Source: Rhynchonema sp. JSB1_4 (Eukaryota; Nematoda; Chromadorea; Monhysterida; Xyalidae). Taken from it: a stretch of DNA of 64,000 bases. Position numbers and translations under genes: made by a program. Below the pieces are notes generated by a model. The model saw nothing but the letters and a program-made list of their open reading frames with translations, did no database searches and was not told the DNA's origin. Positions 18,588 to 31,272 of the stretch are shown piece by piece; within the stretch, counting starts at the first letter, position 1, and every line of letters starts with the position of its first letter. The stretch lies in the NCBI GenBank assembly GCA_030248065.1, contig JASAMV010002292.1, positions 123,787 to 187,786 on the forward strand, written 5' to 3'.

Positions 18588-19988
18588 ATAGAATGCAGTC
18601 ACTAAAATGTTTCAGACCCGCAGCAACGTGGGTGTTCTGCCAGATTATTTTCAGATGAAACTGTTTTGTAACAATCACAAGTAGCACAGAGTGGCTAGCA
18701 GTGACTGAACGTGAAAATCAGGATTGATTTAATGAATTCTTATATGATCATTGTGCGACCAATTTCTCCCCGATTTTGCCCTCAAGGCGTCAATATCGGC
18801 CCAAAATTACCAAAATTAGTGGTTTTTAAAATCGGTGGTTTTTAACTCAAAATACTCGAAATTCATGCGCTACACACAAAATACAACGTTTTCACACGAT
18901 TCTACGCATGATTAAAAACATCAAATTTTTTACCCCAGCGCTAACCCCCCAGGCCATCGGCTCTAATACAGTAGGTATCCCCCTCTCTGAGCCCGGTACA
19001 GTGGGTATCCCCCTCCAAAGTACCTCTAACACTGCTGACAAGTGGAAAAAATTGTGCGCTGCGCGCGACTAAAGCACTTTTCAACGTCAAAATTGCCCAA
19101 AAAACTTCGAAACATGAAGAAACACGACCCCTGCACCAAAAGAAAAGCGAAAATGCCAACTTGCGGGGGTGGGCTGCTGTTTAGGGCAGGGGTAAAGGCA
19201 ACCAGCAGTGCTTTGCACTCTTCACCCTTCACTCTTTATCGAATTCACACGCAAATTACGGACCGCGAGACGTGGCTACAGTAACAGGTGTGTAAGTATT
19301 CAGGGTGATACGGTATGGTTTAAGAGTGCAACGCACGGCTGGTTTGCCTTTAGATACTAGCACGGGGCGGCGGGGGGGGGGGTGCCAACTTGAGGGGGGC
19401 GGTGGGTATTTCTAGGGTAGGTGCCAAAGCCAAGGTGGTGCTGGGGGTGTTTTTTGGTGTCCGTCTGGTACGAAAAGTGGGGGTGCCACTTTTTTCAACA
19501 AACCCACATCAATACCTTCAACATTCCGATAGAGAGACACTGATAATGAACCAGAAAGCCAAGAAATAATTGCAAGTTTGAAATTGACACGGATAATTGT
19601 TTCCTTTGCGAATCAGGCACCGATGTTTTTTTAAAGATTTCTATCTCCTCTAGGCCGGGCCGGAGATTTGGGTGTTCCGGGCCGGGCCGGGCCGGAGATT
19701 TGGGGGTACGGGTCGGGCCGGGCCGGGCCGGAGATTTGGGGGCTCGGGCCGGGCCGGGCCGGCCAAACCCGGCCCGATTGCGACCTCAAAAGGAAAAAAT
19801 TTTTCGTTTTTTCCTTTTTCCTGGGAAGAAGAATGGTACCCACCAAAGAAAGGAAAAAATATAGGAAAAAAGTGAAGCAATTGAAAGAAAAGGGGTTCCC
19901 AAAGAAAACGCTATTTTTTAGGAAAAAAACGAAAAAACGTGTCTCCAGCAAAAAAAACGAAATTTCTTCTGAGAGACGAAAGAAATTA

Positions 19989-20486
19989 CCGTATTCCCTA
20001 AAATAGAGCCCCCCAAAAGTAGAGCCCCCCAAAATACAGCCCCCCTAAAAGGGGTCAGTGAAAAAATACAGCCCCCTTGTATTTTAGGTTTTACGGTTGT
20101 GAAAATGAGACGATTGAGAGTTGAGTAGTTCGTTTTCCATTCCATTTCATTTGTCATCAGTGTATATTTGGCTGTATTTTTTCGCTGCCCAAAATTTCAA
20201 AAATGTTCCAAAAAATACCCCTAAAATGGAGTTTGGAGTTCTGTCAGGGCGTTACTGGTCATTATTGAGTGTTTTTAGGTGCAGATCTTCCATAAAAGGC
20301 TTTACGTCATCATATACTCAACCACAAACGGTGTACACAAGGTGTCTTACACAAGAACTTGACTTTAACCGAACCGTGGAATTCCAAGTTGGGGGGCTGT
20401 ATTTTCGGGGGGCTCTATTTTTTCACTGACCCCTTTTAGGGGGGCTGTATTTTTTGGGCGGGGGGGCTCTATTTTAGGGAATACGG
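19989..20486. mobile_element. TA-flanked MITE T2 (CCGTATTCCCTAAAATAG ends)
   Basis: A 498-bp element. CCGTATTCCCTAAAATAGAG at the left is matched exactly by the inverse at the right, with TA on both sides. The interior iterates AGCCCCCC/GGGGGGCT words with TTTCACTGACCCCTTTTAGG. It is a sister family of T1 in which the TIR sequence has changed but the layout is kept. Confidence 0.85.
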
Positions 20487-20489
20487 TAT

Positions 20490-20660
20490 TTACCTCTCAC
20501 AACTCCAAATCATACCTCTCACAAGCAATTTAATACCTTTTTAAGGCAAAAATCGGTGTTTTTCGACCTCATTTTCCCAAAAGTCACCCATAATACCTGT
20601 TTTAGGCAATTTTCGGCGAAAATTTGGAAAAAGTATGACGGTGCATGAAAAAACGGTGCA
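20490..20660 (-). mobile_element. Fragment of a Y-family MITE
   Basis: TACCTCTCACAACTCC and TACCTCTCACAAGC words plus AGGCAAAAATCGGTGTTTTTCG are the reverse of Y1. No intact ends. Confidence 0.6.
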
Positions 20661-21172
20661 TGAAAGCTGTCGAAACGCTGCTGACATGGTTTGTGTATCA
20701 TTGCAGAAAATCGCCAATTCACATGTTCAGCTGTCCATAATCTGATATTATTGTCAACAACAATTGTTCTGTCGTTGTTGTCGGTAAGGAGCTGTTACTA
20801 ACTGGTTAGTTGCTCAATTTGTTCGTTTTTTGTTGCGTCTTACTCTCAATCGTCTGAATTTCACCATTTCTTTCGTCTCAGAAGAAATATTTCATTTTTT
20901 TGCTGGACAGACGTTTTTTCATTCGATTTTTCGTTTTTTTCCTAAAAAATAACTTTTTTTGACGTTTGTTCCTTTCGATTTTTCGTTTTTTCCTAAAAAA
21001 ATAACGTTTTTTCATATTGCTTCATTTTTTCCCTATATTGTTTTCCTTTTCTTTGTGTATCATTTTTTCCTGGGAAAAAAACGTAGAAAACGTTAAAAAA
21101 ACACTGCGTGGTGGCCAAAAGCTACGGTGCACGGTCCTGCGGTCCACAACACGAAACCGGCCCCAAAAAACG

Positions 21173-24100
21173 ATGTCATTATCGCCACCAAGTTCATCCA
21201 TCGTTGGCTGGGTTGGTGGCCGAGCACGTGGGAACAGGATGACGACGACCGGCAGAGGTGGCAGTGGTTGGAGGAACGACGATCGAGCTGATGGTGGTGG
21301 TCAGTCAGTTTCTTTTGTGAAATTTTACTTCACGCTGCGGGCTGCGCTGACGCTTCGCTTCGTTGACGAACTGATCACCTGATCATATTTTTGGTGAAAA
21401 TGGGATGGAAACGCACGACAACCGAGTCGTTGGTGGAATTGATGTTTGGCTGGGCTGTATAATTTTTCCGGAAAAATATATTTGCTGAAAATATATTTTG
21501 CTGTTTTTCCCGGGTCCCCTTTTTCCCCGAAATTTCTCCAGGCCAAAAGTTGGTCGCCTGTTCATGGGATCAACTAAATCCAGTCTATCTGTCATCATCT
21601 TAGCACGACAAACTCGCACAGACAGACAAATGACAAAATTGCAGGATACCAATCATCGTATCATGGTCGGGACAGAGGTGGCGGTGGTTCGCGTCGTACG
21701 CGCCCGTCTCGTCACCAGCAGCAGGGACAGGCGCGCAGCTACAATTACGACGACGACCGAGACCGGGATCGAGCGCAACCGGATTTAGTGGATCGAATCA
21801 CATCACCCCCTCGACAACAACAACACTACAACAACAACAACGACGATATCGACAGACAGGGAGATAGGCGCAGACGCGGTCGCGGGGGTCGATATCATCA
21901 GCCGACAGACACAACGTCCCAATCACCCATGTTTCGTCATCCGCCAGCCTCAACCAGTTCGAATCCGGATGATGTGGTCCCGGCACGTTCCTCGAAAACC
22001 TCCACTTCGGTGAGGTCGACCTGTCAATCGTGCAGCAAATATAAAAAGGCTATGTCTTATCTCGCACCGATCGCCGCCAATGATTGCCAGCAAGTCGTCA
22101 CGCTGACCAATCAGAAAATAGAATTGGTTGGTTTGTCTGTGGAGTTTTTTTTGTTGATTTTTCAATGATAATTACATCATTTACGCCAGATGCCAAATCT
22201 CTTGCTTTTGTATTTGCAGAAAAAGATGGTGTCCAGCTTGAAAGAGAGCCACCGAAAGCGCCCAGATCTCGCAGCACAGCTGCGCGACTCACAGGAGCAA
22301 CTGAGTGAGCTCATATTTTCGTCAATTTGTTTTAGCTGTGATGACTGTGCTTAAAAAATTATTTTTATTCAACTTTTTTGTCAAGTTGATTGCATAACGT
22401 TTTAATTTTGCAGGACAAACGAAAGAAGAATTGGATAAGACGACGGCCGATCGGGACAGAGCGATCACGGACAGGTGCGAATTTGATAGAATCAAACAAG
22501 AACACGAATCTATGAAGACCGAGGTTGGCTCACAAGTTGTGTGTGATATTTATTTTTTCTATATATGTCACTATATTATTTCTATGTCCTCTATTTCACT
22601 CTTCATGTGCTAATTACGCTTTCACCCAACACTTTGACCAACACTGCAACTGAGCTGGATTATTCCCAGATCATATCTTTGTCCAAAGCTAGCAATTTTT
22701 GCATTTCAGCTTTCGACATGGCAAAATGACTTGAAACTCGCACTGCTTTGGAAACCTGCGATCAATCGGGCGAAAATGATGGACTTGGTGAAAGACCGGG
22801 TGAAGAAATGCACCGAACGAAAAATATCGATTGAAAGGCTGACGAATGAACTCAAGGAAACAGATGGCGTGATCAAGGAGAAAGAAGCCGAAATCAAAGA
22901 AAAAGAGGCACAACTTAACACACTGGTACGCTTAGGTGGCTTTTACAGGTCTCAGATTATTTTTCAAGTGCTGAATGAATAATATTTGGTCCAAAAATTC
23001 TCCCACTGTTTTTATGTCGTCAAAACGACGTGGTGTTGTCCAGTAAATTGTTAATACACTCTGCTTTCTTTGTAGTGGCACCTGTTTCTCTTAATCCTAG
23101 TTGAATATTGTGGACAGTCTTTATCGCGACAGAAAACGGTCGGCGCCGCTAATCATGTCACTAAGAGGAGGGTGGACTGTATGTAATTGCAGCGAGAGCT
23201 GAACGAAGACTTGCTACTGGCGTCACCGGCGCAGCAGGACGTTGCGGCTGGAAAGAAAGAAATCGTCGGTGCATTCGAATCAGTCAGTCGTCTGAACGAA
23301 ATAAATTACGAACAGAAATACAACGAGGCGTTCCAACAGCTGAATGACGGGGCGACGAAGTTGAACACGGCACAGAATCAAATCAACGAATTGAAACACA
23401 AAGTGAGCTCGCTGGAACGGATTAACGAACGGCAAAAAGTGGACATCAGAGAAAAGCTGCGTCCGTTGAACGACCGACTCAGAGACTGCAAGGAGCTGAA
23501 ATTCAAACTTGAATCGTTCAAGGAGATATTCCCATTGACTGCGCAGATGCACTCGCAGCAAACTGTGCATGAATTGCAACGTTTGGTTGGTTGTGCTTTG
23601 GTATTCGTTTGTATGTACTTTTCGGCAGTAAATGACATAAAATTAACCAGCAGAAAATTATTTCTGGACCGAAATTACACGAGTCACGATTTCTGGTGAA
23701 TACTTTTTTGACGTTCCAGTTCGACTGTCTACAGCACGTGATCAAGGGCCTGATTAATCGACAGCACAAATACGAACAATCGATGCACGAATGTCGACAA
23801 CGGACGAATGTTTTGAAACACATGGTGGAGAAACTGGAAAGTAATGCTGATGGTGAGTTAGAGTGACTCGATATGGGGCACCGATGTGCTTGTCGTTTTC
23901 CCTTTTATACGGGTATGTGTGCGGCAGTGCTGTGGCTGGGGGGAGGGTGATCCCCCCAATGGTACCCCTACCCGCCCCGGCCTGGTACACTACCCCCTAC
24001 CCGCCCCGCTCCGGTACCCTACCCGCCCCGATTTTTGCCCTCAAAATGACCATTTTTCGGTCAAAACTGCCCAAATTTCGACCGAAAACCCTTCAAAGTG

Positions 24101-26709
24101 CAAAAAATCGCGTGCTACGCGCGATATATGCACTTTATAGCATATATAAATAGGCACCCAATAAAACTTGCATTGTACCCCACCCGCCCCGAAAAAATCT
24201 TCCCCCCTCCCCTCCCGTCCCCCAAACGGGATTCCCCCCCCAAAATTCCAGGTACACTACCCCCCTACCCGCCCCGGATTTTTCCACCTATGTACCCTAC
24301 CCGCCCCGCCAAAGTAGCCACAGCACTGGTGTTCGGGGAAATGCGTGTCATAAAGCTCTCATGACAGCCATTTTCAAACTACATGTGTCGTTGAGGATGA
24401 CTAATTTTCGTATTTTTCAGCGGAACGCGAGCGTGAGACTGTTATTGCTGGTGTGGACGACATTGACAACAGTGAATTTCGCAAAGCAATCGACAAAGTG
24501 AAACAGTACGAACATGATTTCACGCAACTGCACATGCATCTCAACAACCCACCGCCGGATGGCGTGCCTGTGCACAAAGACTGTACGTTCACTTTCCTGT
24601 GATTTCATTTTTTTTCGATTTTCATTTTTTGTGATGTCTTTATCCGATCTGACAAACAAAGAGGACGTTTTGCATTCATGTGACGAAATTACGATCTCAA
24701 GTTTCAGACGAGCTTGACGTTGGTGCAGTGTGTGAGCGTGTGACCGGTGAGCTGAAGGAGCTGGGCGTCTGGTGCAAGATTTTGGACGATCTTCTGGACT
24801 ATGTTAGTTGTTGTTGCTGTTTATCGCGTTTCGGTATCAAACTTAGGAATTTACCTTGATCATGTGACGTTTTTCTTGATTTACTAGCGGTTCTTAACTC
24901 GACCAGCGTAATATCTTTTGTTCTCAGTTGAAAAGCAATTTTCGTATACCGATAAAACTTTCTACCGGAGTTTTCCGTCTACAGCCCCCCGAATAGTGCT
25001 CAATGGGTAGATTTTCCAAATAGAGCCCCATAGGGCTCTGTCAGTACCCAATTTTCTGCCTAAAATGACTGGTTTTCTGATCAAATTGGCTGTTGTATTC
25101 ACCATAGAAGCGGGTTCTTATTTGATTTCCGGTAGTTTTTTATGTGTGCATTACTGATGCATTTATACACAAAATCCACAAATGCATTTACACACACAAG
25201 TCCTGACACAAAATAACACGGATGAAAAACTTTATCACTGATCAGTGTAATGGCAGGCAAATGGTTGCAAGGTACCCCCTACCCAGCCTCCGGAAGGTTG
25301 CAAGGTAGTCCTGAGGTCCGAAAAAAGGGTGTTTTTTGCATGCATTATACTGCAAATTTGGCTGAAAAATTGTTACTTTTTTGCATTTTGGCCGAAAATT
25401 TGCCTAAAATCCCTATTATATGCAGGTTTTTTATACGCGGAGCGCGCGATTTTTTGGGGTTTTGAGGTCGAAAAACACCCATTTTTGCCTATAAAAACCA
25501 TAAATTGATGGTTGCAAGGTACCCTCCGGGGGTGGTTGCAAGGTACCAACCCTTCCCCCATCCTCCCCCCAAGCTGTGGTTGCAAGGTACCTACTCCTTA
25601 GGGGGGAATCCCCCCATCCCCCAACCACTATACTGTCAATGATTGGTATTTCGAGGAGCCCCAGTGGAAAACGTTCTTGACAAAACGTCGGATTTTCGCC
25701 CTTTTCTCGAGTAGAACCCTGGAGCTCCAGACGGAAAGTTCGGGTACCATTTTTTACACTCTTAACTTTTTTAAATCCGAGATGCGTGTAACGAAGACGA
25801 AATCAGTCCTCGGTCTCATTAAATCACCGAGATTCATCTAAGTACTGCAGATCCAATAACCGACAAACCTTTCGAAACTGCTGTTGCAGACGTGCGCAGT
25901 CGATGCCAGCACCAGTATCGACTCTGCCTCGTCCGCCATCGTGACCGACCGAAAAGAAGACCGTGTGCTCAGATTACGACAGTTCATAACCAAACATCGC
26001 GATCTCGAACAGCGAATGCGTGACGCTGATGACGCGATCAAGACACTGGAACGCAGTTTCGAATCGCTCAGATCAAAGAAATTAAGCGAATTGGTCGCCA
26101 ATGTCGGCGATCAATTGCAAGTCTATGAAACATCGACTGCTGTCATAGCGGCTGGCACGCGCGGTGGGGACACATCAACTGAGAGGACGGATGAGCTCTC
26201 AACGGTGCGTTCATGTTTTATGATTTGTGCAGATGGTTTTGATAATCTATGGCTGTCTTCGGGAAATTTGTTGGCCCAATGCAATCTTATGTTGAGCGGT
26301 ATGGTATTGATATCAAATTTCGTGGTATATTTTATTTTTGCAACATGTTAAGTTTGGAGGTATTTGCCCCTTAAGTATCGGCAGGTTTGGTTTCGACCAG
26401 CATTTCTGTAAGTTTGGACATTTCCCATAACAAGGCCGAATTGACAAGATCACCAAGTTTTTAATAGTGAAATCCACCGACTGAGAAGAGACAGGTCCAT
26501 CTTATCGATGTTTCACATTTGCTGAAGTGCGAATCACCCCCAATGCTCTTCAGAGCAGCGAAACCGAGCGTACTTCGTGCAGCAAGCGGCGATCAGGCGA
26601 AGTCGCTGATGACGACATAGCGTTCGTGAAGGAGAAACGCATGAGATCAAGCCGTCAAATGAAGCCAGCCAGCTCTGTCAAACAGGAATCAAGTAACGAT
26701 CTGCATTAG
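21173..26709 (+). CDS. Unrecognised Arg/Gly-rich and coiled-coil protein
   Basis: Exons 21173-21293, 21645-22126, 22220-22304, 22414-22523, 22710-22925, 23193-23585, 23720-23852, 24421-24582, 24708-24802 and 25890-26204 join in phase. A last exon around 26528-26709 ends in TAG, but its junction phase is unsettled. I do not recognise a family. The N terminus is rich in Gly, Arg and Gln (GRDRGGGGSRRTR; RRRRGRGG), as in RGG RNA-binding tails. A CQSCSKYKK pair follows, then heptad-like coiled coil through most of the centre (for example REKLRPLNDRLRDCKELKFK). The C terminus is basic and contains SSVKQESS, a fit to the SUMO consensus. A nuclear or RNA-associated coiled-coil protein is my inference. 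Introns carry hAT MITEs at 23925-24328 and 25243-25635. Confidence 0.75.
23925..24328 (+). mobile_element. hAT-type MITE X (TACCCGCCCCG words)
   Basis: 404 bp. CAGTGCTGTGGCTGG at the left and AGTAGCCACAGCACTG at the right. Flanks GTGTGCGG and GTGTTCGG are an 8-bp TSD with one change. GTACCCTACCCGCCCCG is iterated, and the core hairpin TCGCGTGCTACGCGCGA lies at about 24108-24124. Intronic. Confidence 0.88.
25243..25635 (+). mobile_element. hAT-type MITE U (GGTTGCAAGGTACC words)
   Basis: 393 bp. CAGTGTAATGGCAGG at the left and AACCACTATACTG at the right, flanked by TCACTGAT and TCAATGAT. GGTTGCAAGGTACC is iterated. The core carries ACGCGGAGCGCGCGATTTTT (about 25434-25453) and TCGAAAAACACCCATTTTTG. 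It lies in an intron of the coiled-coil gene. Confidence 0.88.
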
Positions 26710-28780
26710 CTGTACTGCCATTTCCAAGGTCGCTACTTTTTCCGTATAATACTAGCTTTTCATCGTTATTTTTGGTGATTGGTTGAGACATCTCTTTCGG
26801 GATAACTGCATGCTTTGTCAAGGACTGTTTTATGAACATGGAGCTTACATTTTATTCATAGCGCTGTAAATGTTATTTTGGTCAATCCTATACATAGGTG
26901 TGTATACTTTAGTGTTTTCATACTGTTTTTTAGTGTTTTCATACTCGGTCGCTTTTCCTTTTTCCGCATGGTCGCTTTTCCTTTTCTTATGATCGCTTGC
27001 TTTGATCTTCAGAATGTTTCGCTTGTGTGATATCCACTTCACCACCATTCAAATTACATACCGGGTTATTTTTCTGCCTGTACAGAACACTGTCTTGTCC
27101 AAGAATACAAGGTGCACATTAAATTCAAAAACAGTCTGGGCCATTTTATGTACATTTTTTACTGCCAAAAATCATATATGAAAAAATTTATACGAATAAA
27201 AATGGCGATGATGACATTGAGGCAACATTGATATTGAATTCGCATTGGTAATCGAAGGCATACTAATCACGAGGCAGAAGCACAAGAATCATACGAAATG
27301 CATTTTCATAAAAAAAATACCCGCAAACAACAGAAACAGCAGAACCTTGATTTGAGGATCAGATCTTCAGCAGACTTGAAAATTCGATACTATGGTCGAA
27401 CCAAGTAGTCAAATCACATGTATTATTTCGCGCGATAATTTGGGGCTAACGGCAACGACTTGATTTGACCACGGCACTGTTAGCCCAAAAATAGATTTCA
27501 GCACAAACGAATGATAACAACAGACATCACGAAAATTTTGAATGCACGGGACCAGGCAGAAATCAATGACGAACAGGAAACAAAAAGCAAAATTGTTCTC
27601 AGCATCAACATCAGCCCATTGACTAAGTAACGTGCGCACTGTTCGTCATGCAACCAGTGCAACTGTGCCCAAATTTGTAAGCATACATGTGGGTCGACGC
27701 TCTTGGACAAGGCCGTGCCTTGCTTGACATTACTCACGATGGTACAACAAAAGATGATATTGAAGCCACATGGCATAACGAGCAGAAAAAACCGGCATGT
27801 CTTCAACATTTCTGCGTTGCACAAAGCATTGTTGGCTGGCAAAACGCAGGCAAAAAGTGATTGGAGTGATAATGATAATCAGAAGACACAGCAGTGCCTG
27901 CAGTTTTGCCAGAAATTGACAGAATCAGAAACGCAAAATTCTGAACAGGAAAGAATCGTACATTTGGGACACAAGAAATAAGCAACAAAACAAAAATCAT
28001 AGTTTTCGAATTAGTACTCCCACACAGTAACACAATGAAACATCAGGCACAACAAATGATGACCGTCAAAACTGTTTATGTGATTTGGTCCGACATTTCG
28101 AATGACATAGAAAGACATAATCAGTTTACCGAGCAAAAAGTACATATGGGAATACGACAACAAAACGCAAAAAATACTGACAGAAAGGCAAGAAAGCGAT
28201 GATGAGAATGAGGAATGCATGATTTTAAAGTATTTCACACCAACAACAACAAACAAACTCCAACATTCATTACTCATTCAACATAATCGAGATTGCTGCG
28301 CAATTGTGGTTCATATCCGGGAGAGCACGGACGCGTCGGCTTGCCCTGGTGGTAAAAAAATTCATTTTGATTTTATTGGCGCAGGTAGCACAAAACGCAG
28401 CATAACAAGTACAGTCCACCCTCTCTATAGTGACCTGCCCTCCGGGTCACAACCACAGGAACACGTCACCAAATTGAACAACGAAAAAGTTGCAAATGAA
28501 AAAACCTTTTTCAACAAGAAACACGCTGTCCTTTCGTAGTAATGAAGCGATATTTTTCCGGGCATAGGAAAGTATAAACGTTCAGTCGCAAAGTCGGTTT
28601 CTCAAATCGAAAAAAATTTCGGACAATAATTCGCCCGAATATACCCTAAAACCTTTGGCTCGGAAAATACCAAATAAATAAATAGATGTCACAGTACATA
28701 TATATTTTTCCGAGAAAATTGCATCTACACGTACCACAGGTATCGCAAAACACCATAAACAAGGGAGCACGATGCTGCGA
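26710..28780. other. Intergenic stretch with repeat remnants
   Basis: No convincing exon on either strand. A partial mini-MITE lies at 27411-27475. CAGTCCACCCTCTCTATAGTGACC at about 28413 resembles a pogo/Tigger-type terminus, and its inverse occurs near 23155-23180. Confidence 0.5.
27411..27475 (+). mobile_element. Partial TGTCGTCAAA mini-MITE
   Basis: GTCAAATCACATGTATTATTTCGCGCG is almost identical to the centre of the copy at 63010-63116. The left terminus is eroded. Confidence 0.6.
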
Positions 28781-31272
28781 TCATGCACCGACCTGATAGT
28801 ACTCGTATCGACGCTGTCGCATGTGGTATTGGTCGATCTCGTGCTGTGCATAGTGCTGTCGACGTCGATGGACCAAACACACGATGCACACAAACAACAG
28901 CACCAGGATGCAGACAACTGGGATTCAACGGGTGGTTTGTCGCATTTAGAACGCGTCACATTGGAAAATGGAAATGAAACAAAACATTTTCTGTGTAAAA
29001 CACGCCAAATTGGCGGCCGAAAATTGAGGAGCACGGAAAATGTTTTGCTCATGTACCAAAACTTGACTGTCACAGAAAACGTTTTGTTCAGTTTTCATTT
29101 ACACCACACGCGCCTTTATGTAAACTCAACAAATATCATTAGATTATCATGACCCACTAATCAGATAACTTTCTTCACTGGCGTTTTTAAAACTGCACAC
29201 TGGTTGCTCCAATAATCCACCCAAGGTGAAAGCAAACATCCAACAAACGTTTTTGCTGTCCGATCCGAATGCTCACAATTCCAAAAAGCTGCGTGACAAA
29301 TCATCACTAAAAATTTCACAGCGCTCAAGTCCTGGCCTGCCGCTAGTTTATCTCGCGCTTCAACACAAAAAATGTGAAAACGCGGAAACAAATGCACAGC
29401 GACGGTCAATAATGCAAAATATAGTGCCCAACTCACCAGCCAGGACGAACCACTTGAGCCATTCCCATCCATGTCCACGTCCGTCAGCACCATCGCCAAC
29501 ATCGAGCACAAACTGCCAGTAACAATCACTGATTCCCTGATGCACATGGGGCTGGCGATCATCATCAATCTTCGACTGGTTGTTGTGGCTCGGTAGCGAT
29601 TGTGCGCGCTGGATGGCTTGCACCTCGGGTGACAGGTTGCAGTACGGCACTGTAATCATTCGCCAACAATGCCCGGGCTTTTTGTTTCAAAATCGGCTCA
29701 AATGCTCGGACTGGGCATGACAAGCACCCCCAGCCGAGACTAGAACTTGCAACGATGTCTACCTATTGTTGGAAAGTGAACATGCACTGGTGTGTGCTTT
29801 ACGGATCAGGATCAGGCAACGCAGCGGGCATAAACTCATTTTTAATGGTGTCGTACAAAATTATCCGACTTACGCCGTCCCCCATCCGAGCAGACAGCGT
29901 TGATGTGGAAGTTGAGCAGAAATCGTTGACATTTTATCGCCAGCACACAATCGGTGTGCGACAACGAGAATATCGCCTCGGAACCGTGTCGATCTTTGAA
30001 CGAACAGTGCTGCAACGCGCGTGAACTGCTGCCACGGTCATCACGCGGATACAACATCCACTGCGCATCGAATGTATACTCGTTCGTCAGGGATACCTAT
30101 GCAATTTGGTCAATCTGAACCTTCAACTTGCCCAGATTTTCGGTTATCATTCATTTCCTCATCCTCCCCAGTCCCCAATGTAGTTCCTCCTCTGGTCCGG
30201 AGGGGGAACAGGCGGTACCCGTTTTTTTTCGGAGCGGAACAGGAGATCCAACAAGAACAGATACCTATTTTTGCTCTTTTTGGAAAACGCAAAAGACCCC
30301 CCCCCTTAGGATAAAAGGCTATTGGGGGGGGAATCCAGGCAAAAAGGGGCGCACCCCCCCATCCCCCCCAGCCACTACAGTGGGCGTGACATAAACTTTC
30401 ACGCCGGTGAGAATTATCCCTATCAGTGAATCTGGAAATGCAATAGCCAACGAAATCACAAACGTATTGTGGTCAACAATCCCAAAATCAAGAATTCGCC
30501 AAAAAGAGAGCACCCCTCCAAGATAACGCACTGGCAAGAACGGGCTTGGCGGTTTTCGATCCTCCTGACCGACCACATCCAGTGCACCGCCTTTCAAGAA
30601 CACGTTCGCGTACTGTGTGTTCGTCCAATCAGTGCACGAGCGGAAATGCCACGTGACCGACATGCGAAACTCGTCGACATTTGCGTTTGCAGCCGTCTGT
30701 GAGTCAGAATGTGTGAATGTGATCGTTAAATTTTATTGTAATATGTAAAAAACTCATTGACAGAGTTCGACAAAATGGTCATTTGGCGAACAAAAGAAAC
30801 CAAAGTACCACCAACACCAACTGATTAGTAATAACTGGATTTTTGGCAAATGAGCCACCAATGGGCTACTGGCCCATTTTGAAAAAAAAACTGGGGAAAG
30901 CTCGAATAATTTCTCATATGTCCTAGTCCAATACAAACCCGCAACCATGATCCGATTTTACAGCAACAACGTAGTTCAAAACATGCACAGAGACAAGCCC
31001 ACCTTGCCGTCCTGTTGCCGCTTCAATCTCTCAAAGAATCCCTCGTCGTCATCGTTGTAACTTTCATTTCCTGGCGGCATGTACGCAACATCGATTAGAT
31101 CAATGGTGACGAAAAGTTTGGGAGCCACCAGGTCCGTGGTTGTGCTGTTCACTAGTTCGGTCTTGTTGTCTCGATCAATGCACACAAACGAACAGCTGCC
31201 AGTCGGGATTGTGGTGCTGAGTGCGACGCAGAAAACCACCAGCGACACCAGTGGCCAGCCGTTGAACGACAT
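28781..31272 (-). CDS. Unrecognised type I membrane glycoprotein
   Basis: Phase-matched exons: 31003-31272 (90 codons), 30397-30696 (100 codons), 29874-30096, 29437-29649 and one starting at 29288. The last exon, 28781-28917, reads VCILVLLFVCIVCLVHRRRQ and a 28-residue polar tail, ending in TGA. The first exon opens with a signal peptide (MSFNGWPLVSLVVFCVALST). The ectodomain has many cysteines and N-glycosylation sequons (NKT, NST, NES) but no domain I can name; landmarks are MSVTWHFRSCTDW, LTNEYTFDAQW and DCYWQFVLDVGDG. The exon between 29288 and the membrane exon is not closed in my model, since two donors are possible. The layout is signal peptide, ectodomain, one membrane helix, basic stop-transfer. 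The second exon's donor is about 15 bp from a MITE fragment. Confidence 0.68.
30160..30385. mobile_element. Damaged MITE fragment in the glycoprotein gene intron
   Basis: ATGTAGTTCCTCCTCTGGTCC at the left, CCCCCAGCCACTACAGTG at the right, with an A/T core and long C-runs, match parts of the N1 and Z families. Confidence 0.6.

Larger units (their letters stand above)
17487..19654. mobile_element. About 2.2-kb element with roughly 50-bp terminal inverted repeats
   Basis: The left end, CTAGAGGAGATAGAAATC through CATCGGTGCCTGATTCG, is repeated inverted at about 19607-19654. It is the largest element here and contains an open frame at 17546-17820 (start MKRGETLIKHGS). That frame was later split by the foldback at 17821. 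I recognise no transposase motif. A G/C-rich word family (GTGGGTATCCCCCTC near 18960-19020; later G-runs near 19370-19460) lies farther inside. It is inserted in a GGGCC array of G1, so the exact TSD cannot be read. Confidence 0.6.
16409..19787 (+). mobile_element. Composite element G1 (CAGAGGTCGCAATCGGGCC ends) with nested insertions
   Basis: Left terminus CAGAGGTCGCAATCGGGCC at 16409. The inverse GGCCCGATTGCGACCTC lies at about 19769-19785. Subterminal arrays of GGGCCGGGCCGGAGATTTGG flank a unique core. Three insertions interrupt it: W1 (16616-17364, itself carrying Y1) and a roughly 2.2-kb TIR element (17487-19654). The clean copy at 34497-36092 shows the same ends with a perfect 8-bp TSD. 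The right terminus here is damaged. Confidence 0.75.

Noticed and set aside
29161..29568. Hydrophobic frame read as channel membrane segments
   Set aside because: The overlapping frame of exon 29437-29649 keeps splice phase with its neighbours and fits the signal-ectodomain-membrane layout, so the hydrophobic frame is a shadow.
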